Part shown: positions 1 through 8,153 of the stretch, piece by piece
Numbering within the stretch: position 1 is the stretch's first letter
How the letters are laid out: each line of letters opens with the position of its first letter
DNA from: Bradyrhizobium sp. Ai1a-2
Lineage (GTDB): Bacteria; Pseudomonadota; Alphaproteobacteria; Rhizobiales; Xanthobacteraceae
Assembly (NCBI RefSeq): GCF_000426245.1
Contig: NZ_AUEZ01000008.1
Location: 102,193 to 166,192 of the forward strand
DNA: 64,000 nucleotides
Reading direction: 5' to 3'
Program-made: the position numbers and the translations under genes
Notes under the pieces: model-generated
What the model saw: only the letters and a program-made list of their open reading frames with translations
Databases searched by the model: none
Told to the model about the DNA's origin: nothing

Positions 1-293
1 GCAAGCGCGTTCTGCTGCTTGATGAAGGCGACGAGCCGATTGAGCGGCGCGATGAACTTGTCATCCCAGATGCCAAGATCGCCCACCGTGCCGCAGCCGC
101 GCCGCTCGACCTTGGTTGACTCGACGATGACCAGCCCCGCCCCACCGGCAGCGAACTTGCCCGCATTCATCAAGTGCCAATCGGTCGGAAATCCCTTCAC
201 CGCCGAATATTGATGCATCGGCGGCACCACGATCCGGTTCTTCAGCGTGATCCCGCGGATCGTCATCGGTGAGAACAGGAGCGTGTCGGCCAT
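1..293 (-). CDS. NADH:flavin oxidoreductase (Old Yellow Enzyme family), N-terminal part
   Basis: The first 97 residues of an Old Yellow Enzyme-type FMN oxidoreductase; the gene runs off the left edge of the window. The N-terminus has the family pattern of a start-of-barrel segment followed by LKNRIVVPPM, then TDWHLMNAGKFAAGGAGLVIVEST, which corresponds to the H-x-x-H/Y-containing YqjM-like strand and helix and the GGxGLVIxE motif (written here in pieces: TDWHLMNAGK, GGAGLVIVEST). ATG at 293 is the first in-frame start and gives the usual family N-terminus. These enzymes reduce activated alkenes or remodel aromatic/flavin substrates in the cytoplasm; the specific substrate cannot be told from this fragment. 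Confidence 0.85.
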   Translation of the reverse strand, partial: MADTLLFSPMTIRGITLKNRIVVPPMHQYSAVKGFPTDWHLMNAGKFAAGGAGLVIVESTKVERRGCGTVGDLGIWDDKFIAPLNRLVAFIKQQNAL

Positions 294-612
294 GGTTTTC
301 CTCGCATTATCTTTGGACATCGTTATCCCGGCATTTCGGCGGGATCGGTCTCTTGCTGCGAACGATATATGCGCCCTCGATCACGGCAAAGCCGAAATGC
401 GGGTGGCTTCCATGCCCAATCGGCGATTGCCAAAGGGCGAGCCTCGCGCTCGTCCATGACAGTTGTGCCTCGCTCGTTGCCAACGACCGCGGTCATTCCG
501 AGGCGCCCCACCGGGTCCGCAAAGCGCGGCCCGATGACAAGCTCCACGCGAGCTATGATGTGCAATTGCCCATCAAAGAATCTATTCGGCGGCTGACTCT
601 GCGGTTGAATGG

Positions 613-766
613 ATTCCGGGCTCGATGCTGACGCATCGCCCCGGAATGATAACCTCCGTCATTGCGAGCGTAGCGACTTGTCCGCCGTAGCTCAACGAGC
701 GAAGGCGGAAGCAATCCATGCCTCCGCTTGCGGCGCTACGGATTACTTCGCTGCGCTCGCAATGAC
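613..766. repeat. Palindromic repeat pair (REP-like)
   Basis: Two adjacent inverted repeats. The first has arms ATTCCGGG (613-620) and CCCGGAAT (640-647). The second has 13-bp perfect arms GTCATTGCGAGCG (658-670) and CGCTCGCAATGAC (754-766) around an inner segment containing a TCCGCCGTAGCTC...GAAGGCGGA motif. From memory, sequences of this kind are scattered through Bradyrhizobium and Rhodopseudomonas intergenic regions. Confidence 0.65.
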
Positions 767-1039
767 GATGTGGCTGCTTCGGGTGCGACCAATCAACCCG
801 ACGGGCAAATCACCAAAAGTCTGTCCAGCCCTCGCGGAAAAAACATTCCGCTTCCGTCGTCGGGCAAATCAGTGATTTAACTCCGCGCGTCTCACGGCGG
901 ATGAGGGGCGGCTCGCGATCGTCACGAACGTTGCGGTGAGATGCGGTGGACGCGATGCGTGCGACTGACGAGCGCATGTAACGCGGACGGCGAAGTCGTG
1001 TGGTCCTGGCGCCCCGACGCTGGCGCTAAGTTCGTAGAA

Positions 1040-1245
1040 GCAAGCTTCTACAGATGACGGTGGCAAAAGAGCCCGGTCACCGGGGAGAGCACGAAGGAAA
1101 CCGTAAAACCATCGCGCAGGGAAAGCCGGAATGCTTCGGTTGAACCTGTGGTCCTACCCCCGTGCTTTTTGTTGCACGGGACCCACGGGTGCAACCAGCA
1201 CCCGGCTTTCCCTGCGCCCTCTGATCTCGAAGAGGGTGGAAAGTG
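1040..1245. repeat. Dispersed repeat with 16-bp inverted arms
   Basis: The arms GCGCAGGGAAAGCCGG (1114-1129) and CCGGCTTTCCCTGCGC (1202-1217) are perfect inverted copies 72 bp apart. Between them is an inner hairpin built on GTGC...GCAC around a T-rich loop near 1161-1176. The reverse-strand frame over it contains the EGAGKAGC peptide that I recall as a recurrent spurious translation in Bradyrhizobium genomes. I therefore read it as a folded repeat and not as a gene. Confidence 0.55.
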
Positions 1246-1308
1246 AAGCAAACCTCGGGCGTAGTGCGCCGCGAGAATGCGAACTCACATCCGCCGTCTG
1301 AATCCGAC

Positions 1309-1393
1309 GTAGGATGGGTAGAGCGAAGCGAAACCCATCATTCGACCCGCTTGCTCCATCGTGATGGGTTTCGCTTCGCTCCACCCATCCTAC
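1309..1393. repeat. Long inverted repeat ('GWVERSETHH' type)
   Basis: Two 31-bp arms (1309-1339 and 1363-1393) are inverted copies with a single mismatch and a 23-bp loop. Reading through an arm gives the peptide GWVERSETHH, a known tell-tale of a repeat that is often mis-annotated as protein in many proteobacteria. It lies directly upstream of the HAD phosphatase, whose ATG (1451) follows 57 bp later, so a role as a terminator or transcript-stabilising hairpin is possible. Confidence 0.7.
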
Positions 1394-1450
1394 GGGCCCG
1401 CGAACGAAGACATTGCCGCCCCCTTGGGATTTTCGTACACAACCGTCGCT

Positions 1451-2080
1451 ATGACCCAACCGTCCCTCTCCCCCGGCTCCGCCGACGTCCTGTTGTTCGA
1501 CCTCGGCCGCGTCGTGCTCGATATCGATCTCGGCAAGGCGATGACAACCTGGGCCGGCCATGCCGGCTGCGAGCCTGCCGAGCTCGCCACCCGTTTTGTC
1601 ATCGACGAGAGTTACAGACATCACGAGGTCGGCAAGATCGATGATGCCGCCTTCTTCGCAAGCCTGCGGCACTCGCTCGGCATCAGCATCTCCGACGCCC
1701 AGTTCCTGGAAGGCTGGAACGCGATCTTCGCCGGCGAGATGCCGGGAATCGCCGCGCACCTGATGCGCGCCAAGACGCGCCTGCCGCTCTATGCCTTCTC
1801 GAACACCAATCCGCCCCATATCGAGCATTTCTCGGCAGCCTATTCGGACGTGCTCGGCCATTTCCGCGAGATCTTCTTTTCGTCGACGATCGGGCTACGG
1901 AAACCCGACGCGGAAGCCTATCATTACGTGGTGAAGGCGATCGGCGTGCCGGCCTCACGCATCGTGTTCTTCGACGATTCCGCCGAGAACATCCGCGGCG
2001 CACGGGCGGCCGGCCTCGCAGCCATTCACGTCACATCATCAGATGATGTGACGAACGCGCTTCTCGCGCTCGGAATTTAG
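1451..2080 (+). CDS. HAD-superfamily (subfamily IA) phosphatase, YihX-like
   Basis: 209 residues. Motif I is FDLGRVVLDID (Asp17 as expected nucleophile), motif II SNTNPPH, motif III RKPDAEAYHYV and motif IV FFDDSAENIRGA. The D-x-G-x-V motif I, with Gly where most HAD phosphatases have the second Asp, matches E. coli YihX (alpha-glucose-1-phosphate phosphatase). A cytoplasmic sugar-phosphate phosphatase is the best guess; the substrate is unknown. I chose ATG 1451 over the upstream start at 1361 because the upstream part translates the repeat at 1309-1393. It ends 9 bp before moeA and probably shares its transcript. Confidence 0.8.
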   Translation: MTQPSLSPGSADVLLFDLGRVVLDIDLGKAMTTWAGHAGCEPAELATRFVIDESYRHHEVGKIDDAAFFASLRHSLGISISDAQFLEGWNAIFAGEMPGIAAHLMRAKTRLPLYAFSNTNPPHIEHFSAAYSDVLGHFREIFFSSTIGLRKPDAEAYHYVVKAIGVPASRIVFFDDSAENIRGARAAGLAAIHVTSSDDVTNALLALGI

Positions 2081-2089
2081 GAGTTGCCC

Positions 2090-3301
2090 GTGGCCCTGAT
2101 GCCGGTCGCCGATGCGCTAGCCGCGGTTCTCGCCGGCGCGGAACCATTGCCGGAAGAGATGGTCGCGCTCGATGCCGCCTATCACCGCACCCTTGCCCAT
2201 GACGTCGCGGCAAAGCGCACGCAGCCGCCACAGGCGATGTCGGCGATGGATGGCTATGCGGTGCGATCTTCAGATGCCGCCGATCTCAGCGTGCGGCTGA
2301 AGGTGATCGGCGAAGTCGCCGCCGGCCGGCCATTCGATCGGGAACTTGGTCCGCGCGAAGCGGCGCGGATCTTCACCGGCGGTGTCATTCCCGCCGGTGC
2401 CGATGCCGTCGTGATCCAGGAGGACACCCGGATCGACGGCGATCACATTACCATCACCGAGGCTGCCGTCGCCGGGCGGCATATCCGCCCCGCCGGCGTC
2501 GATTTCCGCGAGGGCGACGTGCTGCTCAGGCACGGAAGCCGGCTGACCGACCGCGCGCTGTCGCTGGCGGCGTCGATGAACTATCCGGAACTCGCCGTGC
2601 GGCGCCGGCCAAAGGTAGCTGTGCTCGCGACCGGCGACGAACTGGTGATGCCGGGCACCTCTCCGGGTCCGGGCCAGATCGTCTATTCCAACGGCTATGC
2701 GCTGCGGGCGCTGGCGCACGCGGAAGGCGCCGAAACCATCGATCTCGGGGTCGCCGCCGACACGGTTGCCGCCACCACCGAAGGCATCCGCCGCGCGCAC
2801 GCCGCGGGCGCCGACATCCTGATCACCACCGGCGGCGCCTCGGTCGGCGACCATGACCTCGTCAAGCCGTCGCTCGAGGCCGAGGGCGTCACCATGGCGT
2901 TCTGGAAGATCGCGATGCGGCCGGGCAAGCCGATGATGCATGGGCGGCTCGGCGCGATGCGCGTGATCGGCCTGCCCGGCAATCCGGTGTCGTCCTATGT
3001 CTGCGCCTACCTGTTCCTGGTGCCTTTGATTCGGGCCCTGCTCGGCAGCTCGGCGATTCATCATGTCAGGGAAAGCGCCCTGCTCGGCCGCGACCTCGCC
3101 GCCAATGATCAGCGCGAGGATTATCTTCGCGCGCTGCTCGAAGAGCGCGACGACGGTACGCTGATCGCAACGCCGGTGACCAAGCAGGACAGTTCGCTGC
3201 TTGGGAATCTCACTGCGGCGCAGGCACTTGTGATCCGTCCGCCATTTGCGCCGGCAGCGTCGAAAGGCGCGCCTTGCGACATTCTCCGATTGCCCGAATG
3301 A
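2090..3301 (+). CDS. moeA: Molybdopterin molybdenumtransferase MoeA
   Basis: 403 residues, the usual MoeA length. It inserts molybdate into adenylylated molybdopterin in the last step of molybdenum cofactor synthesis. Visible family features are the N-terminal QAMSAMDGYAV segment, the RIFTGGVIPAGADAVV segment, the MoaB/Mog-like nucleotide-binding domain with TGDEL and TTGGASVGDHD, and GLPGNPVSSYV near residue 300. GTG at 2090 is the preferred start because AGGAG (2079-2083) sits 6 bp upstream; TTG 2084 and ATG 2099 are alternatives. The HAD phosphatase stop overlaps this ribosome-binding site, which suggests coupled translation. Confidence 0.95.
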   Translation: MALMPVADALAAVLAGAEPLPEEMVALDAAYHRTLAHDVAAKRTQPPQAMSAMDGYAVRSSDAADLSVRLKVIGEVAAGRPFDRELGPREAARIFTGGVIPAGADAVVIQEDTRIDGDHITITEAAVAGRHIRPAGVDFREGDVLLRHGSRLTDRALSLAASMNYPELAVRRRPKVAVLATGDELVMPGTSPGPGQIVYSNGYALRALAHAEGAETIDLGVAADTVAATTEGIRRAHAAGADILITTGGASVGDHDLVKPSLEAEGVTMAFWKIAMRPGKPMMHGRLGAMRVIGLPGNPVSSYVCAYLFLVPLIRALLGSSAIHHVRESALLGRDLAANDQREDYLRALLEERDDGTLIATPVTKQDSSLLGNLTAAQALVIRPPFAPAASKGAPCDILRLPE

Positions 3302-3363
3302 AGCTGCGACCAGCACGTGCCGGAGCATTTCTGATCGCGTTCACCTGAAATTAAGTGGTTGCG

Positions 3364-3378
3364 GAACACATATCGAAC
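3364..3378 (+). promoter_or_regulatory. LexA operator (SOS box)
   Basis: GAACACATATCGAAC is an exact GAAC-N7-GAAC alphaproteobacterial LexA box, 125 bp upstream of the lexA start. A degenerate second site, GTTC-N7-GTTT (3390-3404), lies just downstream. This predicts autorepression of lexA. Confidence 0.85.
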
Positions 3379-3502
3379 ATATAGTGTCCGTTCATGATTT
3401 GTTTCGAAACTCGCTGTCTACGAATGGGAGTGCGTTACTCCCGAGATCAGCCCTTCTCAAGTCTCGGATCGAACGACGCTACCAACCGGGGGAATGCTCG
3501 CG

Positions 3503-4204
3503 ATGCTTACGCGCAAACAATATGAACTTCTGCGTTTCATCAACGAACGGCTGAAGGAGGCTGGCGTGCCTCCTTCCTTCGACGAGATGAAGGACGCACT
3601 CGACCTGCGCTCGAAGTCCGGCATCCACCGCCTGATCACGGCGCTGGAGGAACGCGGCTTTATCCGCCGCCTGCCAAACCGCGCCCGCGCGATCGAGGTG
3701 ATCAAGCTGCCCGAGCTCTCGGCCGCCGGCAACGGCCGCCGCGGCTTCACGCCAAGTGTCATTGAAGGCACGCTCGGCAAGCGCACGACCAGCGCGGCTG
3801 TGGTCGAGGACGATGGCAACCGTCCCGTCGCTGTTCCCGTGATGGGCCGGATCGCGGCGGGTACGCCGATCGAGGCGCTGCAGACCCGCAGCCACACCAT
3901 CAGCGTGCCGCCCGACATGCTCGGCTCCGGCGAGCACTATGCGCTCGAGGTGCGCGGCGATTCCATGGTGGAGGCCGGCATCCTCGATGGCGACATGGCC
4001 CTGATCCAGCGCAACGAGACCGCCAACACCGGCGATATCGTGGTTGCGCTGATCGATGAGGAGGAAGCGACGCTGAAGCGCTTCCGTCGCCGCGGCGCTT
4101 CGATCGCGCTTGAGCCTGCCAATGCTGCCTACGAAGTCCGCATCCTGCCGCCGAACCGGGTGCGGATCCAGGGCAAGCTGATCGGACTTTATCGCAAGTA
4201 CTGA
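3503..4204 (+). CDS. lexA: SOS transcriptional repressor LexA
   Basis: 233 residues. The N-terminal winged helix (residues 1-65, [26 protein letters not shown]) binds SOS boxes. The linker is long, as is usual in Rhizobiales. The C-terminal S24 autoprotease has the scissile Ala119-Gly120 in MGRIAAGTP, nucleophile Ser154 (RGDSMVEAG) and Lys192 (EEATLKRF). RecA filaments stimulate self-cleavage after DNA damage. ATG 3503 was chosen over 3494 because GGGGGAA (3488-3494) is then 8 bp upstream and the protein starts with the conserved MLTRKQ. A matching operator lies at 3364-3378. Confidence 0.97.
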   Translation: MLTRKQYELLRFINERLKEAGVPPSFDEMKDALDLRSKSGIHRLITALEERGFIRRLPNRARAIEVIKLPELSAAGNGRRGFTPSVIEGTLGKRTTSAAVVEDDGNRPVAVPVMGRIAAGTPIEALQTRSHTISVPPDMLGSGEHYALEVRGDSMVEAGILDGDMALIQRNETANTGDIVVALIDEEEATLKRFRRRGASIALEPANAAYEVRILPPNRVRIQGKLIGLYRKY

Positions 4205-4297
4205 GTCACCACCGGCGCAGCGAGCCGTCTGGTACGTGGGTGCGGTACTTTGGTCTGCAAGGACGCTGACAAGAGCGACCTAGAGTGATTAGAATAG

Positions 4298-4322
4298 CAG
4301 CTCCGGTCGTCGGCCGGGGCTG
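4298..4322 (+). terminator. Possible hairpin downstream of lexA
   Basis: CAGCTCCGG (4298-4306) pairs with CCGGGGCTG (4314-4322) through a 7-nt loop, with one G-U pair. It lies about 95 bp after the lexA stop. No run of T follows, so it is at best a weak terminator or a transcript-end stabiliser. Confidence 0.35.
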
Positions 4323-4497
4323 TTCTGCGCAAGGAGATGCGCGGCAGCGCTTCGCTATCGTGTTTGTGAACGGACCAAAGGCGTGGGCCGTACAAATGCC
4401 AAGAACGAAGCAGAGGCTTATAAGTTATCGTCCACTCTGATAGAGGCCTGCGCCTCTTCCAGGCCCGGGTCGGCTATCTCGAATGAGGAGCAATCCG

Positions 4498-4923
4498 ATG
4501 TGTGACTATAGCCTGCATGCTGTGGCGACGCGTCCCGCCCAGGTTGGAGAGACGCTCATCACCACCACCTTCCGCGGCACCTCGACCCGCGGCTTCGCTT
4601 CTGAAAGCGATCCGACGGTCGCGGTCTGCATGCTTCCCGGGACCGAGCTCGCGTTCGCCGATAACGTCCGTTATGACAATCGCTGGATCTGGACCAAGAC
4701 GACCGGCTTCCGCGTCGGCAAGTTCAACCAGATCGATCCGCATATTCGGGATCGTCATCACGACGCGATCGAATTCCCCGATGGCAGCCATGTGCTGGTG
4801 ACCCAGCTCTGCGAAGGGCAGCGGGCGACCGTGCTGCAATTGCCAGTGACGCATCACGTTGCCGAGCCGGCGCAGAAGGAGGTCGAGCGGCGACCCGCGC
4901 CGAATCCGCTGTTCATCGGCTGA
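4498..4923 (+). CDS. Conserved hypothetical protein (141 aa)
   Basis: Starts MCDYSLHAVATRPA with GAGGAG (4485-4490) 7 bp upstream, so it is very likely a real gene. No signal peptide, membrane segment or catalytic motif is evident. The sequence is soluble and mixed in composition, with a central ELAFADNVRYDNRWIW stretch and the ending PAPNPLFIG. I recall similar proteins in Bradyrhizobium genomes but know no function. It is a single gene between lexA and a second small hypothetical. Confidence 0.75.
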   Translation: MCDYSLHAVATRPAQVGETLITTTFRGTSTRGFASESDPTVAVCMLPGTELAFADNVRYDNRWIWTKTTGFRVGKFNQIDPHIRDRHHDAIEFPDGSHVLVTQLCEGQRATVLQLPVTHHVAEPAQKEVERRPAPNPLFIG

Positions 4924-5072
4924 CGGCCTCGGCAGCGTACGCCGCCGGTTTCGACCGGCGGAACGTTGCCGCGAGCGACTAGCAAAATGTTTTGAGCGGC
5001 CCCGGAGGCCATCCAGGGGCGCACGTGATTTTGTGTTGAACGAAAGCTTTATCGCCAAGGGGGGCGTGATCA

Positions 5073-5294
5073 GTGGTCACCAAGATCACATGGCAAAATG
5101 CCGGACGAGTGGCTGAGCCCGGCCGGTACATGTTCAGGTTCGGCTGGCTCACCGTCGCGGCGGAAGATCTCGCCATCTGGGAACGCTTTCCGGATGCGAC
5201 CTTCACGCTTGTGCAGATACCGTCTTGTTCAGGCGGCTCGGACGAGTTTCGGCTCGGCGCCTTCGAGCTGCCGGCCAACGCCGGCGGAGATTGA
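5073..5294 (+). CDS. Small conserved hypothetical protein (73 aa)
   Basis: GTG start at 5073 with an AAGGGGGG ribosome-binding site (5057-5064) 8 bp upstream. The protein begins MVTKITWQNAGRVAEPGRYM and has an aromatic-rich core (FRFGWLTVAAEDLAIWERFP) that looks like a small beta fold. No function is recognisable. It is convergent with the comEC 3' half, whose stop at 5304 is 10 bp away. Confidence 0.6.
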   Translation: MVTKITWQNAGRVAEPGRYMFRFGWLTVAAEDLAIWERFPDATFTLVQIPSCSGGSDEFRLGAFELPANAGGD

Positions 5295-5303
5295 CGCCGG
5301 CGT

Positions 5304-6407
5304 TCAGTCTTCCGACTGCAGGTCGGATTCGGACGGGGTGGCATCGATGGCGCGCGGCGCGGGTCCCCCCTGGATCCGGATGGTGGTCTCGGGTTCGCCT
5401 TCGCCTGAAATCGCAGGCGACCACGGCCGGTCGAGGCCGGCGGGCTTGACTGCGTCGATGACGAAGCCGTTCTTGTTCCGCCGCAGCGCCAGGGAGCCCT
5501 GCCGTCGCAGGCGCTCGGCATCGATGACCGCCGCCGCGCAGCCTTGCGACACCGGCCTTGCGGTCACGACCAGCGCCGCCCGCTCGCAATCATCCGCAAG
5601 CGCCTCGGGCCGCTGCGTGAGCGCGATGAACGCGCCGCCGGCCGCAGGGGTCACGCAGCCGCCCTCGTCGCACGAGACGCCCTCCGCGAGCGAGGGATCG
5701 CTCGCGGCCCGGGCATCGGCGTCCGCGGACAGCCACTCCTTGGCGAGGAACGCGTCCTTGGCGATCCGCATCAGGTGCAGCCGCCCGTCACCACCGCGGA
5801 CCGCGACATTGCGGCCATCCCCGGAAATCAGGATGTCCGGCTGCGGCGCCCTCATTGCCCACACCACCGCAATGAGAAGCACGGCCGCACCGACGAAGCG
5901 GAGCGGCGTGCGCAACAGTCCGAGCAGGATGATACCCAGGCTCGCGGCAATCAGCGGACCGATCCCGAATGCACCGATGCGGCCGACCGCGCCCGGCAGC
6001 GCGGCGACCCATTGCGCAACCACGATCATCCAATCGATGCCAGTGCCCATGATCGCCCAGAACACGCCGTCGAAACCGAACGGCATCGCCAACAGCCCGA
6101 GCAGCCCGGCCGGCATCACCAGCGCCGACACCACCGGCATCGCCGCGAGATTGGCGAGTGCTCCAAAGGGCGCCAGCCGGTGGAAGTGAAACGCGGCATA
6201 GGGCGTGGTCGCGAGCCCCGCTACCAGCGACGCGAGCAGCAGCATCGCAATCTCTCGCCCGCCCCACAACGCGATCCGCGCGGTCGTAGAATGGTCGGGC
6301 GCGGCAAACAGATGCGGCATGCCGATCTGCACCAGCGCGACCAGCCCGAGGGTCGCCGCAAACGACATCTGGAAGCTTGGTGGCTGATTCTGATATCTCT
6401 TTTGCAT
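5304..6407 (-). pseudogene. comEC: ComEC, C-terminal half, separated from the N-terminal half by an integrative element
   Basis: This is the 3' part of comEC, the inner-membrane DNA-uptake channel protein. Host-derived sequence ends at the attachment core (6368-6380). The fragment carries the last membrane helices (SFAATLGLVALVQIG, EIAMLLLASLVAGLATT, PVVSALVMPAGLLGLL) and the degenerate beta-lactamase-like C-terminal domain seen in alphaproteobacterial ComEC. The ATG at 6407 is supplied by the element and is in the ComEC frame, so a separate polypeptide of 367 residues (354 host-derived) could in principle be made, but its spacing to an SD sequence is poor. Joined to the half at 9772-11019 it restores about 762 residues. 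Confidence 0.9.
6368..6380. other. Attachment-site core, integrase-side end of the element
   Basis: TCTGGAAGCTTGG, identical to 9795-9807. The flanking bases differ (A/C on one side, T/A on the other), so the identity is exactly 13 bp. The core lies 35 bp beyond the integrase stop codon. Confidence 0.88.
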
Positions 6408-6414
6408 TCAACAT
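6381..6414 (-). pseudogene. 5' fragment of the attachment-spanning element ORF
   Basis: ATG at 6414 lies one base after the integrase stop (TAA 6418-6416). AAGGT, inside the last integrase codons, is 8 bp upstream as an SD. It encodes MLNAKEISESATKLP up to and through the core. In the integrated state it runs out of frame into comEC. Joined across the core to 9542-9794 it gives exactly 100 codons including the stop. The 34 bp before the core plus the 13-bp core plus 253 bp make 300 bp. Confidence 0.7.
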
Positions 6415-6415
6415 C

Positions 6416-7549
6416 TTAGATTACCTTGCGTGCCTTACTCCGGGATTTGTTCCGGGACTCCGCGAGTTGCTGAACGGCAGCGGCAACGTCTTCGTCCAGC
6501 ACATGCGCATAGCGAAGCGTGCTCTTGATGTCGCGATGGTTCAGCGCCTTCTGGACAACCTTCAGGTTCCGGCTGTCCCGCAACAGCTTGGTCCCGAAGT
6601 CGTGGCGGAAGTCGTGAAAGCGGAAGTCGATCAGGCCAGCGTTGGCGCGCATGCGCTGCCAGGCCGTCTTGGCTCCGTTATACGTTAGACGGTAGCGCTC
6701 TCCCCTGACCAGCCCCAGCCGTTTATTGCCGTATACGGCGACATAGGTGAACACGAATTCCAGGTGCTGGCCTTGCAGCGGGAATATGATCTCCCGCACC
6801 GCTGGAGTGATCGGAAACACCACGCGGCGGCCGCCCTTACCAGTCCGAACGATCTGTCGAGCGCCGAAGTCCACCTCCGACCACCGCAGCGTCACGCATT
6901 CCTTGAGCCGCATGCCGCTGGCTCGGACGAAATCGAAAAACGGCTCATAATCGCCGCGCATCGCTTCGTCGATCGCGTCTGCCTCCTGCGTCTTCAATTC
7001 GCGGACCCGCTCCTCGGGCTCGGGCAGAAGCAGTTCCTTCCATTTCGGTTCATGCTCGAATACTGCGCCTTCAGCCTTCGCGAAGGTGAAGAGCCTTTGC
7101 AGCACCTTGGTGGACGATCGGTTGACAGTAGCGTTGGAGATCAGCGGTAGCGCCTCCCTCTGCTGCTTCGTCAGCTTGCCGCGCCGTGAGACGCGGTGAC
7201 CGCGGCGCCACGCTACGAGCTTCTTTGCCTCGTTGTGGCCGATATCGGTGAGCAACTTCGCCTTGCCGAAATGGTCTATGAGGCGCGCGAGGTTGGTCTC
7301 GGTGGCCTTCGAGTCCGTGTCGTATTGCGCCTGATCGTTCCAAAGCCGATCCGCGACGTCATCGATCGCGAGCGACGCCTTGGCGCGCTTCATCGCCTTT
7401 ACGAGGGCCTTGGCCCTCTCTAGCTCTGCGGCCTCGAATTTTTCGGCAGATTTCCGATCCGTGCATTTCGTCGATCCATGAAACCGATGACCGGCGTGCT
7501 GGAAGTCAAATTGATAGAATGGCGATCTCTTGTCACGATAGACGGACAC
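6416..7549 (-). CDS. Tyrosine-type site-specific integrase
   Basis: 377 residues with all catalytic positions visible: Arg214 (SGMRLKE), Lys238 (TGKGG), His312 and Arg315 (FHDFRHDF), His338 (ALNHRD) and nucleophile Tyr347 (LRYAHV). The N-terminus (YRDKRSPFYQFDF) is the SAM-like/AP2-type arm-binding region of phage integrases. GTG 7549 is the start, with GGAGG 8-12 bp upstream; longer readings are shadow sequence over the HNH gene. The protein should recombine the 13-bp core in comEC with the circular element. It is the last gene before the attachment site and overlaps the HNH frame by 130 bp. No excisionase gene is recognised. Confidence 0.93.
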   Translation of the reverse strand: MSVYRDKRSPFYQFDFQHAGHRFHGSTKCTDRKSAEKFEAAELERAKALVKAMKRAKASLAIDDVADRLWNDQAQYDTDSKATETNLARLIDHFGKAKLLTDIGHNEAKKLVAWRRGHRVSRRGKLTKQQREALPLISNATVNRSSTKVLQRLFTFAKAEGAVFEHEPKWKELLLPEPEERVRELKTQEADAIDEAMRGDYEPFFDFVRASGMRLKECVTLRWSEVDFGARQIVRTGKGGRRVVFPITPAVREIIFPLQGQHLEFVFTYVAVYGNKRLGLVRGERYRLTYNGAKTAWQRMRANAGLIDFRFHDFRHDFGTKLLRDSRNLKVVQKALNHRDIKSTLRYAHVLDEDVAAAVQQLAESRNKSRSKARKVI

Positions 7550-7857
7550 GATGCTTCCCTCCTCCGCCGTCGCTCTAGAAATTCCCTGATATCTTCTTCG
7601 CTGTATCGCCGGCGCGGCCGTTTGCCGTTGTGCGGCTCGATGTGGTCGCAGGCGAATGCCGGTTCGATGATGCCGGCGACCAGGCAATAGGCGCAGAGCG
7701 GGTGCTCCTGGAGTTGCTTCGCGCGGATGCGCTTCCAGCGAGCAAGGCCATACCAGGCGCGCCATTGCTCTGCTTGAGCGCTTCGCTGATCTGATTTCGC
7801 TTTCATGCTTCGACCATATCCGGATCTAGGAGAGTACGCGGAAACGTTTCCGGTCAT
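7420..7857 (-). CDS. HNH endonuclease-like protein, C-terminal motif lost
   Basis: 145 codons. Residues 32-78 match the start of phage HNH nucleases: WYGLARWKRIRAKQL, HPLCAYCLVAG (the C-x-x-C zinc knuckle) and CDHIEPHNG, the first His of the HNH. The family's following Asn and His plus second C-x-x-C (typically LQSLCKxCH) are absent in all frames. Instead the frame continues with an Arg-rich helix and then runs over the integrase start. ATG 7857 overlaps the upstream stop as ATGA. I infer a deletion that fused a truncated HNH gene to the integrase gene; nuclease activity is unlikely. Confidence 0.7.
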   Translation of the reverse strand: MTGNVSAYSPRSGYGRSMKAKSDQRSAQAEQWRAWYGLARWKRIRAKQLQEHPLCAYCLVAGIIEPAFACDHIEPHNGKRPRRRYSEEDIREFLERRRRREASCPSIVTRDRHSINLTSSTPVIGFMDRRNARIGNLPKNSRPQS

Positions 7858-8153
7858 GCTGTGAGGTCTCCCAGATCGAGATCATCAGCCGCGACCTTCC
7901 GAAGCACAGCCGCGGTGATCGCACCGATGTCGTCCTCCTGGTCATAGCGGAGGAGACCTTGCCGGATCAGCACATCGGCCAAAGCGGCCATGTTAGGCAC
8001 CGGCAATGAACCGGGATCACTGCCCGCAGGCGCCAGTTTGGCCTTGTGGGCTCTCACGCGGCATGTCGACGAGCAGAACAGCGCATTGGATTTCAGGCCG
8101 CTGATGTCAGCGCCACAGTCTGGTCCGTGGCAGGAGCGCGGAGCAGCCTTCAT
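7854..8153 (-). CDS. Four-cysteine (zinc-ribbon-like) hypothetical protein
   Basis: 99 residues from ATG 8153, which overlaps the upstream stop as ATGA (8150-8153). Residues 7-33 hold CHGPDCGADISG...FCSSTCRVRAHK, a C-x4-C / C-x3-C pattern followed by basic residues. It looks like a small zinc-binding, possibly nucleic-acid-binding, knuckle. The rest is acidic and helical (LADVLIRQGLLRYDQEDDIGAITAAVLRKVA). I have seen comparable proteins only next to phage-type genes. Function unknown. Confidence 0.7.
   Translation of the reverse strand: MKAAPRSCHGPDCGADISGLKSNALFCSSTCRVRAHKAKLAPAGSDPGSLPVPNMAALADVLIRQGLLRYDQEDDIGAITAAVLRKVAADDLDLGDLTA

Larger units (their letters stand above)
294..1450. other. 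Repeat-rich intergenic region, no gene supported
   Basis: About 1.15 kb with no convincing coding sequence. Short frames such as those at 323-565 and 1048-1251 lack ribosome-binding sites and run through palindromic repeats. It holds three separate inverted-repeat units (listed separately) between the oxidoreductase gene and the HAD phosphatase. I read it as a landing zone of non-coding dispersed repeats. Confidence 0.6.

Noticed and set aside
1048..1251. 67-codon minus-strand frame with EGAGKAGCW peptide
   Set aside because: It translates the inverted repeat at 1114-1217; I recall it as a recurrent spurious annotation.
5788..6414. A 208-codon minus-strand frame starting MLNAKEISESATK
   Set aside because: Only the first 15 codons belong to a real gene (the attachment-spanning ORF); beyond the core it runs out of frame through comEC.
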